Notes under the pieces: model-generated
Seen by the model: only the letters and a program-made list of their open reading frames with translations
What the model was told of the DNA's origin: nothing
Databases searched by the model: none
Made by a program: the position numbers and the translations under genes
Source: Lentisphaerota bacterium
GTDB taxonomy: Bacteria > Verrucomicrobiota > Lentisphaeria > Victivallales > Victivallaceae
Length of the DNA stretch: 56,992 nucleotides
Direction of reading: 5' to 3'
Assembly (NCBI GenBank): GCA_015061745.1
Contig: SUWB01000016.1
Span: 1-56,992, forward strand
In this document: positions 1-10,000 of the stretch, piece after piece
Position numbering within the stretch: the stretch's first letter is position 1
Layout of the letters: the number at the start of each line of letters is the position of its first letter

Positions 1-969
1 GTAAGCAAAACTTGTCAAATATGTGTTTATGCTTTGCGAAAAATTGCCTCTTTCCTTGATATTTGCTGTTGCAATTCTGCCAAATGCGGGATTGTCGGTT
101 TTGCAAATGCAAAAACGGCAATCCACCAAAAGTTTTTGGCAAGGATGGATGGGGTCCGGGGAAGGAAGGGAGAACCTTTTTTCAAAAAGGGTTCCCTTCC
201 TTCCCCGGCTCCTTTCACCTTGATAGAACTTCTTGTGGTTATTGCCATTATCGCCATTCTGGCGGCTATGCTGCTGCCTGCTTTGCAGCAGGCCCGGGAA
301 CGGGCTAAGAACACCACCTGTCTCAATAACTACAAAGAGATGGGCCTCGCAACAATTCAGTATGTGGCAGACAATAAAGACTGGTATTTCACCAACTGGA
401 ACAGCGGTCTCGGCCCGGGAGCCAGCTTTAACAATTGCAACGGCGGATGGGCTATCGGAGCTCCGGTCATAGCTTCATCGTCCGGTCCCAAGAAGGGGTT
501 GCTGGCTGTTTATATAGGCCATAATTCCGATGCTTATCTCGGAGCGTGGTTCCAATCAGGAACAAAAATCATCAAAAGCCGTATTGCCTGTCCCAGTTTC
601 ACCCCGCCTGCTATGGCTTCCGGGACAACTTATTACAGTTTGATGATCTCACAATTTCTGACCGCCAACGCGGTTCATCTTGCCAAAGTATTCAGACCTG
701 CGAAGTCGGCTCTTTTCGGCGAAATATCTCACACAGGTATGGGAGGATTCTATTACGGTGATGCCAATGAAACAAGCGGTGCCAAAAAGTCTGTTCTGAC
801 TCCCAGACACAGCGGAAAACTGAATATCACCTTCTTTGACGGACACGTAAAAATGATTCCCTGGGGGGCCGTTCCTCAAAGTTCCCGTTACAAATACAAC
901 TACCGCAACGGGTTCTGGCGTGCCTGGCCTGATCCGTCATTCCCGGTATCACATTTTCTTATGTACTAA
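1..969 (+). CDS. Prepilin-like protein with H-X9-DG motif, carrying the 234-bp in-frame insert (5' partial)
   Basis: The reading frame is open from base 1, so the true start lies left of the window; 322 residues are visible. Residues 1-78 are encoded by the 234-bp repeat and end in FTLIELLV, which continues into [20 protein letters not shown], the hydrophobic N-terminal helix of type IV/type II pseudopilins. The C-terminal part has [15 protein letters not shown], an exact H-X9-DG motif as in DUF1559-type prepilin-associated proteins of Planctomycetes and Lentisphaerota. By family it should be cleaved by a prepilin peptidase just before the Phe and sit in or on the cytoplasmic membrane. It is followed after 39 bp by a secreted DUF4838 enzyme, probably in the same transcript. 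The enzyme-partner role is inference; the class is clear. Confidence 0.85.
   Translation, partial: VSKTCQICVYALRKIASFLDICCCNSAKCGIVGFANAKTAIHQKFLARMDGVRGRKGEPFFKKGSLPSPAPFTLIELLVVIAIIAILAAMLLPALQQARERAKNTTCLNNYKEMGLATIQYVADNKDWYFTNWNSGLGPGASFNNCNGGWAIGAPVIASSSGPKKGLLAVYIGHNSDAYLGAWFQSGTKIIKSRIACPSFTPPAMASGTTYYSLMISQFLTANAVHLAKVFRPAKSALFGEISHTGMGGFYYGDANETSGAKKSVLTPRHSGKLNITFFDGHVKMIPWGAVPQSSRYKYNYRNGFWRAWPDPSFPVSHFLMY
3..236 (+). repeat. 234-bp in-frame prepilin-targeting repeat, copy 1
   Basis: This unit starts AAGCAAAACTTGTC and ends TTGATAGAACTTCTTGT. It is identical base for base to copy 2 at 10342-10575, and the two sequences differ immediately after the unit (GGTT against CGTT). It lies in frame in the prepilin gene and ends with its own FTLIELLV codons. 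The window begins only two bases before the unit, so the left flank is missing. Confidence 0.9.
156..208. repeat. Near-perfect palindrome inside repeat copy 1
   Basis: The left arm CCGGGGAAGGAAGGGA is mirrored by CCCTTCCTTCCCCGG, and the stem continues inward through GAACC/GGGTTC and an A/T run, with one bulged base on each arm and a 2-nt loop. As mRNA it would form a hairpin of about 24 bp just before the rebuilt FTLIELLV codons. It has no U-tract after it, so it is not a terminator. Confidence 0.85.
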
Positions 970-1008
970 GTTAAATTTTCTCATCAAGTCTTATAGAAAG
1001 GAACAAGT

Positions 1009-3867
1009 ATGAAAAAATTATTATTGGCGGCAGCTCTGATTTTTACAGCTGCCGTGTGGAGTTACGAATTCAAGCAGCTCCCCAGAAGCATCAAGATTTC
1101 CGGAAAGCTGGAAAAGATCACGTCTATCACTGTCGTGAAAGATGCCTACAGTCAGGAAATCAGACTGGCTGCAACTGAATTGTGCTATGCACTGAAAGAA
1201 CTTTGCAACTTTGATGTCAAAGAAAGTGCGACTCCTGTCAAAAATTCTTTCAACATCATCGTCGGCAACGGCAAACTCATCAAGGCCGCCGGGATCACTG
1301 AAGAAATGATCCCCCAGGAAGGTTTTGTTATGCTCCGCAAGGGGAACAATCTTTATATCGCCGGTACCATCGGAGCCCTTTTCGGGTCGTATGACTTTCT
1401 GGAACGCTTCGGCAATGTGCGTTATTATTTCCCCGGCAAATACGGTACTCTGATCCCCAAAGGCAAAGGACTTTATCTGCCTCAGAATATCCGTATCGTT
1501 GACCGCCCCGATTACCTTTACCGTCACCTGGTGCTGGGTAAGCCCAAATGGTTTGAAAACAGAAAAACCTATGAAGGCGGCGGCGCGATGCCCCCCATTC
1601 CCCTGCAGAACCGCCGCTGGAGAGACGGCAGAGTCCTCTATCCGCTGATCCACTCTCTGAACCAGCTGGGTTACACCCGCCGTTTCAGCAAGAGCCATCC
1701 TGAATACTTTGCCCTGATGCCCAACGGCAAACGTTACAACACCCCTGAACTGGTCTGTACGGAGCACTTCTGCTTTTCCAACAGACAGTTTATCGAAGAG
1801 GTCAAAAAAGATGCTGTCACCTTCTTTGAAGGCAAAGATCCCAAGAGCCGCGACATCCGCATCAACGGCGGAAAATACGGTTATCACTGGACTCTTGCCG
1901 GCAACTTCAAAACCGGAAAAATTTTCGGCGTGATGCCCAATGACTACATCTACTGGTGTCACTGCAAAGAGTGCGCCAAAATCGCCCCCGGAGGCCATAC
2001 CTATATCAAAGATCCTAAAGCTGTCAAAGCTGTGGGCAACAAGATTTGGGCCTTTGCCGCCGAGATCGCCAATATGGCCAAAGACAAAAATTACGGCGGT
2101 ATCGCTATGATGGCTTACAATCCTTACAATGCCGTTCCCGATATGAAGCTGCCCGACAATCTGCTGGTGCAGCTGGCTGTGACCGGTTCCACTGCCAACC
2201 CCACGGCGATGAAAAAAGCTGACGACTACCTCAATGCCTGGTGCAAGAAACTCAACAGCAAAGTCTTTGTCTGGACCTATCCCGGCAAACATATGCGTAA
2301 AGCTATCCCCGGTATCCCCGCTATGGCTCACAACCGTGTGGGGCACTGGTTCAAGGAACGCTCCGACAGGATCAACGGTGCTCTCTTTGAATGTGAATCC
2401 GATCAGTGGATCTTTGCTCACCTCAACTGCTATATGTTCCTCCGGGTTTCCTGGGACAACTCCATTGATGTGAAGGCCGTCCTCAAGGAGTACTTTGACC
2501 GGATGTTCGGCAAAGGTTCTGCTGAAATGCAGAAAGTCTACGACGAACTGGAGCGTCTCTGGTGCGACAAAGTCGTGGGCGATACGATGGACTCCCCCAT
2601 CGGTCCTCTGACCCGTATTCCTATCGACATCGAATTGTGGAACGAGATCTACTCCCCCAAAAAACTTGCTGAACTTGAAAAGCTGGTCGCCACCGCCGTG
2701 AAAAAATGCGGCAAGGACAAAGAAGCCGCAGCCCGCTGCCGCTTTATGGGCGACAAACTGGTTGGCCCCCTGAAAGATGCCGAACAGCTTTTCCGCCGCA
2801 ATCAGGATTCAGTGCAGGATTGGAGCTGCCGCCTCAACGAAAAAATCCATTTGCGTCCCTATCATATCGACTGGAATGAAGTCAGCACCGTGGTGACTGC
2901 CAAAGAAAACAAAGATTCTTTCGTCTTCCGTTATGAGTGTGAAGAACCCCTTATGAACAAGGTCAAGGCCGACTATGTCCCCAACAGCAGTCTGGATCTT
3001 TTCCGTGACTCTGTGGTGGAACTTTTCCTCAATCCTTCCGGTGACCGGAAAAACTATCTGCACTTCATCACCAACAGCAAGGGGCATCTTTATTCCCAGC
3101 GCAACCAGTTTGATCTCAACTTCCCCAAACGCTTAGGTGCAGTTTCCGGTGTTAAAAGCGTTACCGGCAAAACCGCCAACGGCTGGTATGCTGAATTCAC
3201 CGTCCCCAAGAAGGTGCTGGGCAATTACGACAAAAAAGGTTTCCCTGTGAACTTTGCCCGGAACCGTGCCCTGAACGGAATGGTCGTCGGAAAAGATTAC
3301 AAAGAAAACTATTACCACTGGGGCCCCACCCCCGGACGGGCTTTCCACCAGGTGGAACGTTTCGGTACTCTGAAGCTTGACAAAGCCCCCGCTCCCATTG
3401 TCCGGGACGGAGATTTTACAGAAAACACGATCAAACGCAGCCACGTTCTCGGCCCCTGGATCATCTGGCGTTCACAGAAAAAGACTCCTCAGAATCAGCC
3501 TGTGGAATTGGATAAAAAGATCTTCATCACCGGCGGCAGCAGTGTCCATATGAAAAGCACCGGCGGCAAGATCGGACTCTTTCAGGAAGCACAGAATCTG
3601 AAGCCGAACAAGAAATATATGTTCTCTTTCTTTGTCCGTACCAAAGATGTCCAAACCGGTCTTTCTATGGGGGTTGCTCCCAGAGTGGTCTGGAAAGACA
3701 ACGGTATGCGTCCCTTCCCCCCTGTTTCCGGAACCCGTCCGTGGCACCGGGTGGCAGTGGAATTCAAGACCCCTGCCAAACTGCCGGCCAAGCCCTGGAT
3801 CTATATCTGGTTCTGGGGCAAAGGTGAAGCGTGGGTCGACCACGTTTCAATCAATGAACTGCCTTGA
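1009..3867 (+). CDS. Secreted DUF4838 protein, putative glycoside hydrolase with CBM9-like and galactose-binding-like C-terminal domains
   Basis: 952 residues with a Sec signal peptide (MKKLLLAAALIFTAAVWS). Residues ~25-160 resemble the alpha/beta N-terminal domain found before GH67-like and DUF4838 barrels. Residues ~180-560 are the DUF4838 region, with the typical aromatic/cysteine stretch PNDYIYWCHCKECAKI. Residues ~605-790 look like a CBM9-type domain, and ~795-952 like a CBM4/9-type jelly roll ending in GEAWVDHVSINEL. DUF4838 is associated with polysaccharide breakdown, but its reaction is not known from sequence alone. The start has a good ribosome site (AAAGGAAC) 6 bp upstream. It is probably co-transcribed with the preceding prepilin and followed by a double terminator. 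A distant relative lies at 20666-23629. Confidence 0.82.
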   Translation: MKKLLLAAALIFTAAVWSYEFKQLPRSIKISGKLEKITSITVVKDAYSQEIRLAATELCYALKELCNFDVKESATPVKNSFNIIVGNGKLIKAAGITEEMIPQEGFVMLRKGNNLYIAGTIGALFGSYDFLERFGNVRYYFPGKYGTLIPKGKGLYLPQNIRIVDRPDYLYRHLVLGKPKWFENRKTYEGGGAMPPIPLQNRRWRDGRVLYPLIHSLNQLGYTRRFSKSHPEYFALMPNGKRYNTPELVCTEHFCFSNRQFIEEVKKDAVTFFEGKDPKSRDIRINGGKYGYHWTLAGNFKTGKIFGVMPNDYIYWCHCKECAKIAPGGHTYIKDPKAVKAVGNKIWAFAAEIANMAKDKNYGGIAMMAYNPYNAVPDMKLPDNLLVQLAVTGSTANPTAMKKADDYLNAWCKKLNSKVFVWTYPGKHMRKAIPGIPAMAHNRVGHWFKERSDRINGALFECESDQWIFAHLNCYMFLRVSWDNSIDVKAVLKEYFDRMFGKGSAEMQKVYDELERLWCDKVVGDTMDSPIGPLTRIPIDIELWNEIYSPKKLAELEKLVATAVKKCGKDKEAAARCRFMGDKLVGPLKDAEQLFRRNQDSVQDWSCRLNEKIHLRPYHIDWNEVSTVVTAKENKDSFVFRYECEEPLMNKVKADYVPNSSLDLFRDSVVELFLNPSGDRKNYLHFITNSKGHLYSQRNQFDLNFPKRLGAVSGVKSVTGKTANGWYAEFTVPKKVLGNYDKKGFPVNFARNRALNGMVVGKDYKENYYHWGPTPGRAFHQVERFGTLKLDKAPAPIVRDGDFTENTIKRSHVLGPWIIWRSQKKTPQNQPVELDKKIFITGGSSVHMKSTGGKIGLFQEAQNLKPNKKYMFSFFVRTKDVQTGLSMGVAPRVVWKDNGMRPFPPVSGTRPWHRVAVEFKTPAKLPAKPWIYIWFWGKGEAWVDHVSINELP

Positions 3868-3908
3868 AAAAGAACACTTTTTTGAACTGATCTGATTCAA
3901 AAAACACA

Positions 3909-3983
3909 AAGCCGTTTCCCGCCATTTTTCCGGCGTTGGAAACGGCTTTTTTAACGGTACATTTTTATGTGCCGTTTTTTTTT
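3909..3983 (+). terminator. Tandem pair of intrinsic terminators
   Basis: Stem AAGCCGTTTCC (3909-3919) pairs with GGAAACGGCTT (3938-3948) and runs into T6. A second hairpin follows: AACGGTACA (3953-3961) with TGTGCCGTT (3968-3976, one G-U pair), followed by a T-tract to 3983. Both face the DUF4838 gene end and isolate it from the regulator-promoter copy that follows. Confidence 0.85.
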
Positions 3984-4000
3984 GCCGGAAAATACAAGAT

Positions 4001-4096
4001 TTATCGTATAAATGGGTTGACATTTGTGTTTAATGGTGTATTTTAAACAACATTGACTAAAAATAATACCAGATAAACAATACTGGAATTTTTCTT
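4001..4096 (+). promoter_or_regulatory. Duplicated promoter/operator of the GntR/LacI regulator (copy 1)
   Basis: About 96 bp match 5082-5177, the region directly upstream of the regulator gene, with only a few differences. The shared core has TTGACA (4017-4022), a 16-bp spacer and TATTTT as -10. The spacer/-10 area carries the inverted repeat TGTTTAA-N9-TTAAACA (4027-4049), a plausible operator. Here it lies upstream of a regulator remnant and the lipoprotein gene. Confidence 0.7.
4027..4049. promoter_or_regulatory. Candidate operator, perfect inverted repeat TGTTTAA-N9-TTAAACA
   Basis: A 7-bp perfect inverted repeat overlaps the proposed -10 element. The same repeat is conserved at 5108-5130. 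A site that overlaps the core promoter fits repression by the neighbouring GntR/LacI protein, which would then control both itself and the lipoprotein. That assignment is inferred from position. Confidence 0.55.
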
Positions 4097-4240
4097 ATGA
4101 ATAGCGGCAATTATGTTTCAATGAATATCCCCGGCAAACGTTTTCTGCTGCTCATCGGCGGCAGTACGGAACAATTGGGAATCGTTGAACAATATCTTTC
4201 TTCTCTGCTCCGGCAAAATCTGGCCGATGCGGGACATTAA
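4097..4240 (+). pseudogene. 47-codon remnant of the GntR/LacI regulator gene (internal deletion)
   Basis: The frame reads [20 protein letters not shown] and continues to QNLADAGH before a stop. It matches the start (ATGAAT) and then codons from about residue 64 to 107 of the regulator at 5178-6314. The DNA-binding helix-turn-helix coding part is deleted in frame, and the copy breaks off in the effector domain. The nucleotide match to the parent is near perfect, so the duplication is recent. It most likely is a dead leftover; an intact short reading frame behind an intact promoter means a small leader peptide cannot be excluded. The lipoprotein start lies 40 bp downstream. Confidence 0.75.
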
Positions 4241-4280
4241 CTGATCATTACCTTTTTGTGTAAATTATTGGAGAAAAATT

Positions 4281-5066
4281 ATGAAGAGAATCTTTGCTGC
4301 CTGTGCGTTGGCACTCCTTGCCTCCGGTTGTTCCTGTTGGTGCGGGAATGAGAACAAATCCGAACCGGAAACAATAATCGCAGTCAAAACAACTGAAAAA
4401 ATCACTCTGGACGGCAAACTTGATGAAGCCGCCTGGAAAAACGCCCCGGAACACCTTACCCATTTTATAGATACCTCTGGCAACTTGCCGGAACTGGAAC
4501 GCAAAAGTATACTGGCAGATAAGTTTGAAGCAGCCGGAATTAAAGTTCTTTACGATGACAAATATCTCTACGTCGGTGCGGTGATGCACGATGAAGATGT
4601 AGTTTCCCTGAATAAAAAAGGTCAGAATCAGACTTTCCTTTACCGTGAAGCCGACACGCTGGAAATCTTTATGTGGCCGGTTCAGGGACAGCATTATTGG
4701 GAACTCTACGTCACGCCCACCAACAACAAAACCTCGTTTTTCTTTCCTTCCGGTGGGATGACCTTTATGCCTTCACTTATGGCAGATGCCCCGATTATGC
4801 CCGGTTATGAAGTTGCTGCGACCATTCAAGGTACCCTTAATGATCACAGCGACCGCGACAAAGGATGGACGACCGAAGTACGCATCCCGCTTAAGGAAAT
4901 CAACGCTAAAGGCATTAAATTCGCTCCGGGGCAGGAGTGGAAAATATTATTTTCGCGTTACAATTATTCGCACTTTTTTTACACCAGACAGAACTCGGCG
5001 TACCCCAAACTCCCGTTTTGCAACTTTCACTTGCGCAACTACTATGCGCCGGTGGTATTCAAATGA
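4281..5066 (+). CDS. CBM9-like domain lipoprotein
   Basis: 261 residues. The N-terminus MKRIFAACALALLASGC is a lipoprotein signal with Cys17 as the modified residue, so the protein should be anchored to a membrane outside the cytoplasm. Residues ~32-250 have the CBM9-like pattern: ITLDGKLDEAAW near the start, YLYVGAVMHDEDV in the middle, then DTLEIFMWP and WTTEVRIPLKEI. This domain type binds sugars or sits beside hydrolases; no catalytic domain is present. It is probably a surface glycan-binding protein for the pathway controlled by the next regulator. It is preceded by a copy of the regulator's promoter, suggesting shared control. There is a GGAG ribosome site 8 bp before the start. Confidence 0.75.
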   Translation: MKRIFAACALALLASGCSCWCGNENKSEPETIIAVKTTEKITLDGKLDEAAWKNAPEHLTHFIDTSGNLPELERKSILADKFEAAGIKVLYDDKYLYVGAVMHDEDVVSLNKKGQNQTFLYREADTLEIFMWPVQGQHYWELYVTPTNNKTSFFFPSGGMTFMPSLMADAPIMPGYEVAATIQGTLNDHSDRDKGWTTEVRIPLKEINAKGIKFAPGQEWKILFSRYNYSHFFYTRQNSAYPKLPFCNFHLRNYYAPVVFK

Positions 5067-5081
5067 TCTAAAATGCAAAAA

Positions 5082-5177
5082 TTATCGTATAAAGGGGTTG
5101 ACATTTGTGTTTAATGGTGTATTTTAAACAGCGTTGACTAAAAATAATACCAGATAAACAATATTGGAATTTTTCTT
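5082..5177 (+). promoter_or_regulatory. Promoter/operator of the GntR/LacI regulator (copy 2)
   Basis: TTGACA at 5098-5103, a 16-bp spacer and TATTTT at 5120-5125 form a sigma-70-like promoter. The inverted repeat TGTTTAA-N9-TTAAACA (5108-5130) overlaps it. No clear Shine-Dalgarno precedes the ATG at 5178. The segment is copied at 4001-4096. Confidence 0.65.
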
Positions 5178-6314
5178 ATGAATAAAAGCAGTTTTACTTA
5201 TAAAGAGATCCTCCGCCGCATCCACAACGGTATCTATCGCCCGGGTGAAAAACTGCCCGGTGAAATCGCCTTTGCCGGGGAGTTGGGGATTTCCCGGGTC
5301 ACTTTGCGGATCGCTCTGAAACAGCTGGTCAGTGAGGGGATCGTTGAAAGTTACGGACGCAGCGGCAATTATGTTTCAATGAATATCCCCGGCAAACGTT
5401 TTCTGCTGCTCATCGGCGGCAGTACGGAACAATTGGGAATCGTTGAACAATATCTTTCTTCTCTGCTCCGGCAAAATCTCGCCAATGCGGGACACCAGCT
5501 GGAGCTGCTGGCTGTCAGTGCTCTGGAAAATATATCTCTGGAAGAGTGGAACGCTATGCTGGCAGAAAGCCGTATCGAAGGCGTCTTTCTGGGAGCAAAT
5601 TACGCACCGGAAGATTCTGCTATGCTTCATCTGTTCAATCATACAGCTGTTCCTATGATCGCTGTTCACGGCTGTGAAAAAAGCAGCATATACCATTTTC
5701 CGAAGGTGAGCGGAGGCGGAAAAGAGTGCTTTATGGATGGCGTCCGGTATCTTGCTTCCCTGGGGCACCGGCGGGTTTGTACCATCTTTTCCGAAAACAA
5801 CACCCGGGGAATTGAATTGGAGCTTTACAGGGAATTTCTGCAATGCAACGGATTGAGTGATGATCCGGGACTGATTATGAGGCTTTCTCTCAGTGAAACA
5901 AAGACCGCTGTCCGGCGGCAGCTGCTGGGCCCTGAACCGCCGACAGCGTTTATGTGTTTCTGTGATGCCCGTGCTATGCAGGTTTATGCCGCCGCCCGTG
6001 AATTGGGGATGCGTATCCCCGGACAGATTTCTGTGATGGGAATGTCCGGATATTCTGAAAGACTCTTTGCTATGCCCAGATTGAGTATGGCCAATTTCCG
6101 TTACGATCTTATTTGTGCAGAAGCCGTCAAACTGATGCTCCGTTCTGCAGAATGGTTCGGACCGGGAATGGAAAAAATATACATTACCGTTCCCCATTCC
6201 ATTGAGCCTTACGGCAGTACGGGCCCCGCTCCGGGGAGCGTGAATGGTGAACTGTCGCTGACTGCCGTATCACGTATTTTCTCGACAGGACTATATATTA
6301 CTGGCGAAGAATAA
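5178..6314 (+). CDS. GntR-type HTH regulator with LacI-like sugar-binding domain
   Basis: 378 residues. Residues ~5-70 are a GntR winged helix: [20 protein letters not shown] followed by [21 protein letters not shown]. Residues ~75-345 are a LacI/periplasmic-binding-type effector domain ([40 protein letters not shown]). This architecture is that of AraR-like sugar-responsive repressors. It precedes the prepilin/hydrolase pairs at 6362-14290 in the same direction and probably controls them, and also the lipoprotein at 4281, whose upstream region repeats its own promoter. Its last ~60 bp and the following leader are duplicated almost unchanged at ~10185-10288. Confidence 0.85.
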   Translation: MNKSSFTYKEILRRIHNGIYRPGEKLPGEIAFAGELGISRVTLRIALKQLVSEGIVESYGRSGNYVSMNIPGKRFLLLIGGSTEQLGIVEQYLSSLLRQNLANAGHQLELLAVSALENISLEEWNAMLAESRIEGVFLGANYAPEDSAMLHLFNHTAVPMIAVHGCEKSSIYHFPKVSGGGKECFMDGVRYLASLGHRRVCTIFSENNTRGIELELYREFLQCNGLSDDPGLIMRLSLSETKTAVRRQLLGPEPPTAFMCFCDARAMQVYAAARELGMRIPGQISVMGMSGYSERLFAMPRLSMANFRYDLICAEAVKLMLRSAEWFGPGMEKIYITVPHSIEPYGSTGPAPGSVNGELSLTAVSRIFSTGLYITGEE

Positions 6315-6361
6315 GTTTTTTTCCGGACATATTTTATAACGTGAAAAAGAAAGGAAAAGTT

Positions 6362-7039
6362 ATGATGCACAAAAGATTGCCGGAAAATCTATTCACCCTT
6401 ATCGAATTGCTTGTCGTTATTGCCATTATTGCGATTCTGGCAGCAATGCTTCTTCCTGCTTTGCAGCAGGCCAGGGACAAAGCAAAAGCCACCAAATGTA
6501 TCAACAATCTGAAACAGATCGGTCACGGATTTATGAATTACGGTGAAGATTCCGGCTGGCTGGGATACGGCAATTATCAAACCTACGGATACAGTTCCAA
6601 GATCCGCTACTGGGGGCTTATGTGTGATACTACGACCCAGGTTTCTCTTAAATATGTCAATTACAAATGGCTTCCAAACGGCAAGGCTTCAGGACTGATG
6701 GCGTGTCCGTCACAGGAAGCCAAACACGACAGTTCCGGCTGGGGAAATGTGCATTATGCCATTTCCGGTCCTCTGAGCTCTCAGGATGTGATCAAAGCAG
6801 CAGCAGACACAGCACACGCCCTTTTCAAACCTATCCACATCAAACAGCCCTCTGCCGGTTTTTACATCACGGGCAAGCGGATTACACGCACTATGGCTCA
6901 TCAGGGAGACGGGGCCAATCTGCCGCCCAACCGTCATCATCAGCACGACGGAGCTTTCTTTTTCGATCAGCACGTCGCATTGATCCGGGTGTTTCCCGTC
7001 AAGCAGGACATCTTGCCCGACTGGTGGACCGTGAAATAA
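6362..7039 (+). CDS. Prepilin-like protein without the insert (empty site)
   Basis: 225 residues. [10 protein letters not shown] is a short basic leader before [20 protein letters not shown], the pseudopilin helix. I chose the ATG at 6362 because AAAGGAAAAG ends 2 bp before it; an in-frame GTG at 6341 would put that ribosome site inside the gene. The C-terminus has [18 protein letters not shown], a variant of the H-X9-DG motif. It lies 42 bp before the large CBM9/hydrolase-like gene. It is the uninterrupted paralogue of 10289-11209, so it shows what the target looks like without the 234-bp repeat. Confidence 0.85.
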   Translation: MMHKRLPENLFTLIELLVVIAIIAILAAMLLPALQQARDKAKATKCINNLKQIGHGFMNYGEDSGWLGYGNYQTYGYSSKIRYWGLMCDTTTQVSLKYVNYKWLPNGKASGLMACPSQEAKHDSSGWGNVHYAISGPLSSQDVIKAAADTAHALFKPIHIKQPSAGFYITGKRITRTMAHQGDGANLPPNRHHQHDGAFFFDQHVALIRVFPVKQDILPDWWTVK

Positions 7040-7081
7040 TATTTTCTTTTTTACTCCAATATTGTTTAAGGATATTCAAAA

Positions 7082-10000
7082 ATGACCAAAACTTTTTCCA
7101 TTCTCTTTTTGGCAGGACTTTCTCTGCTTGCCGCTGCGGAACAGGTGTATCCCGTCTTTTTCAAGCAGGATCCCGGTATCGTTATTGACGGAAATTTGAG
7201 CAGAGACGACTGGAGCGATATCAAAAACGAAAGAAAGCTGCTTCCCGGCAGAGGAAAGGAAGGAAAAGGCAGGGCTTTTTCTTTCAAAGGAGAAAAAGAT
7301 ATTTCTGCCTCAGTAAAGTTTGCCTACCGGTATGACGGTCTTTATTTGGGATTCAAAGTAACTGACGACAAACACCGTCAGAAGTGTACCGGAGCCTCAG
7401 CGTTCAAAGGCGACCACGTGGAACTGCTTCTCGATCTTCAGCCGACTCTGGCAGGCAAGGAAACAAAGTTCGGTCCCAAACAGTTTCAACTTCTGTTTTC
7501 ACCGGGCTCTTTTGACGGAAAGATCAAGCCGGAAAGTTATATGTACAAACCTGTCAAGCAGAATCTTTCTCTTCCTGTCGCTGCATTAAAAACTCCTGAC
7601 GGCTACACGCTTGAAGCCTTTATTCCCTGGAGTGTTCTGGGATTGAAAAAACAACCCGGAACACAGTTGGAAAGAACAATTGCTTTCGATATCCTTGTGT
7701 CCGATACCGATGGAGAAGCTCCTTATCAGGAAAAATATCTTTTTATGGGTAAAGCTCCTTTTGCTTTGCAGCGGGGACGGCTCTGTCTTGCTTACCTCAG
7801 TGATTCCCGGGGAACGCTCCCTTCCGGGATCGCTGATGCCGGAGAAAAAGTGCTGGCCAGAGAACTCCGGCTTGATGCCGATAAAAAGAAAGCTCTTTTT
7901 ACCTTTGATTGTGAAAATATTGCCGGAGCGGTCCCTGTGCTCAAGTTGACTGCATTCAACAACAGTTCCAACCGGGATTATGCCGGATGTGCCTCTCTGC
8001 TTTTTATCAAGGTCAACGGCAAAAATATCAACGCCGGAATGCTGAGAAACAAACCCAGTCAGGTCATACAGAAAAACGGCAAAAAATACAACTTCGTTTC
8101 CGCTGGGGGGGCAGTTACACTTCCTTACCTGAAAAACTGGCAGGCACTCCCTGCATACGGCCAGAGGAATTACATCTTCCGCGACCGTCAGGATTGGTGT
8201 AATTTTGAATTCGATGTGTCGAAACTGGTCAGAAAAGGTAAAAACAGTGTTACTGCGGAAGTTATGGTTTTTAAAGGCGGAAAAGTTTATCCTGTGACCA
8301 TCAAAAATCTTTCATTCGCCTTTTCCGGAACTCCGTCAAAGGTGAAAAAAGGAGCCCCCACAGGGGCGCTCCCGGTGGTCGTTCCGGCAAAGGTACAGAC
8401 CACACAGGCAAAGTTTTCATTTGACAACGGCAAAAAAGAAATATCTGTTGATCACAGAGGAGAAAAGTACACCGTCAGAAGTTTCTGGACCATTCCGGAG
8501 GGAAAATTTGTTACAGCAGACAATAAATATTTTACCGTCAAACGTGAAATACTCCGCAAAAAAGAGTTGATCGTTCTGAAAGACACCATCAGAAACATCT
8601 CCGGCAACGATCTGCCTGTAAAGCATTTCCACGAAATCACCGCCCCGGCAGAAAGTACATTTCACCTCAACAGCTTTGAAGTCAGCAAAAGTATGCGGGA
8701 TTTTGTCGCCAATCATAGCAACAGTTCCACCTTTGTGAAGCAGAAAAAAGGCGGTATCGGTCTTTTCCCGCTGGATGATGTGACCCGTGTTCACGCTGAA
8801 AATTATGTCAAGTCAGATACCACAGCCGGCCTTGCCGACAGAACCCTTGTCCTGCCCCCCGGAAAAAGTATCACGACTGAAATCGCTCTGATCCCCTCAA
8901 AAGCAGATTACTTTGACTTTCTTAATATCCTGCGTCGTGAACTGGATGTGAATTTTACCATCAAAGGAACTTTGATCCCCCTCAATAACTGGTGGTTCTA
9001 TGTCAATGTGTGGAACAATTACAAAGACCGGGCCAAAGCAGTGCGGCAGCTCCGGGATATCATCAAGTATTCCGGTGCTCACTATGCGTGGGCGTTCCTT
9101 GGTTTCAGCGGTACCAATATGAATATCGCTATTGACGGCAGCGGCAGACCGCTTCACCCCAGAGAGTATCACGCAAGAGATATGAAGTCCTCGGAAAAAC
9201 TTCATTCACTTCTTGCCGAAGCTGCTCCCGGATTGAGTACCAGTGTCTATTATCACTGCTTTATTGACTACTATCGCGAATCTGAAAAACTTTATGCCGA
9301 AGATGCCGTCATCAATGCCTACGGACAGAAAGAGTCATATTTCAGGACCAACAATCCCAATAAGTCATCGGGTATTTATATGCCCACTCTCACCAATAAG
9401 TTCGGCAGGGCCTGTGCAAAGCGCATCGATACGATCCTGAAGGATTTTCATCCGGCAAATGCTCACTTTTACTGGGATGAATTCACCTCTTGCAAAGTCG
9501 CTTACAGTTACAATCCCCGTCACTGGGACGGCCTTTCCGGTGATATCGATCCCAAGACCCACAAGCTGCTGCGGAAAAAAAGCTCTCTCTGTCTGATGTC
9601 CGGGGATTTCCGGCACGCTATGGTGAAAAAAATCAAAGCAGCCGGCGAAGATGTGATGGTCAACAGCCAGCCCCGGCTCCGCAGATTGATGAAAGAAAAA
9701 TTGATGTCATTTACCGAAACCGCCCAGATCGACAACTGTGCCCGGGTCCAGGTCTACACCCCCATTCAGTTGGGAAACCATCTGGTTGGGAAAAATGCTG
9801 CCGATCCGGCTGTCATCTACCATCAGATGCTGGAAGGTCTTGACTTCGGCGTCCTCTATTATTACTATCATATCCGCTATGTGCCTGATCATCATACGCT
9901 GACTCAATATATGTTCCCCATTACGCCGCTTGAACTTCACAAAGGGTATATCATCGGAAAAGAAAAGATCATTACAAAAGTCAGCGGTCTCTATGGGTGG

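Noticed and set aside
3-236. The 234-bp repeat as a self-splicing intron or intein
   Set aside because: It is too short for either, the frame is open throughout, no intein or intron motifs are seen, and removal is not needed to restore the gene.
1021-2421. Long minus-strand open frame opposite the DUF4838 gene
   Set aside because: It mirrors the codon bias of the plus-strand gene, has no ribosome site, and the plus-strand product has clear domains and a signal peptide.
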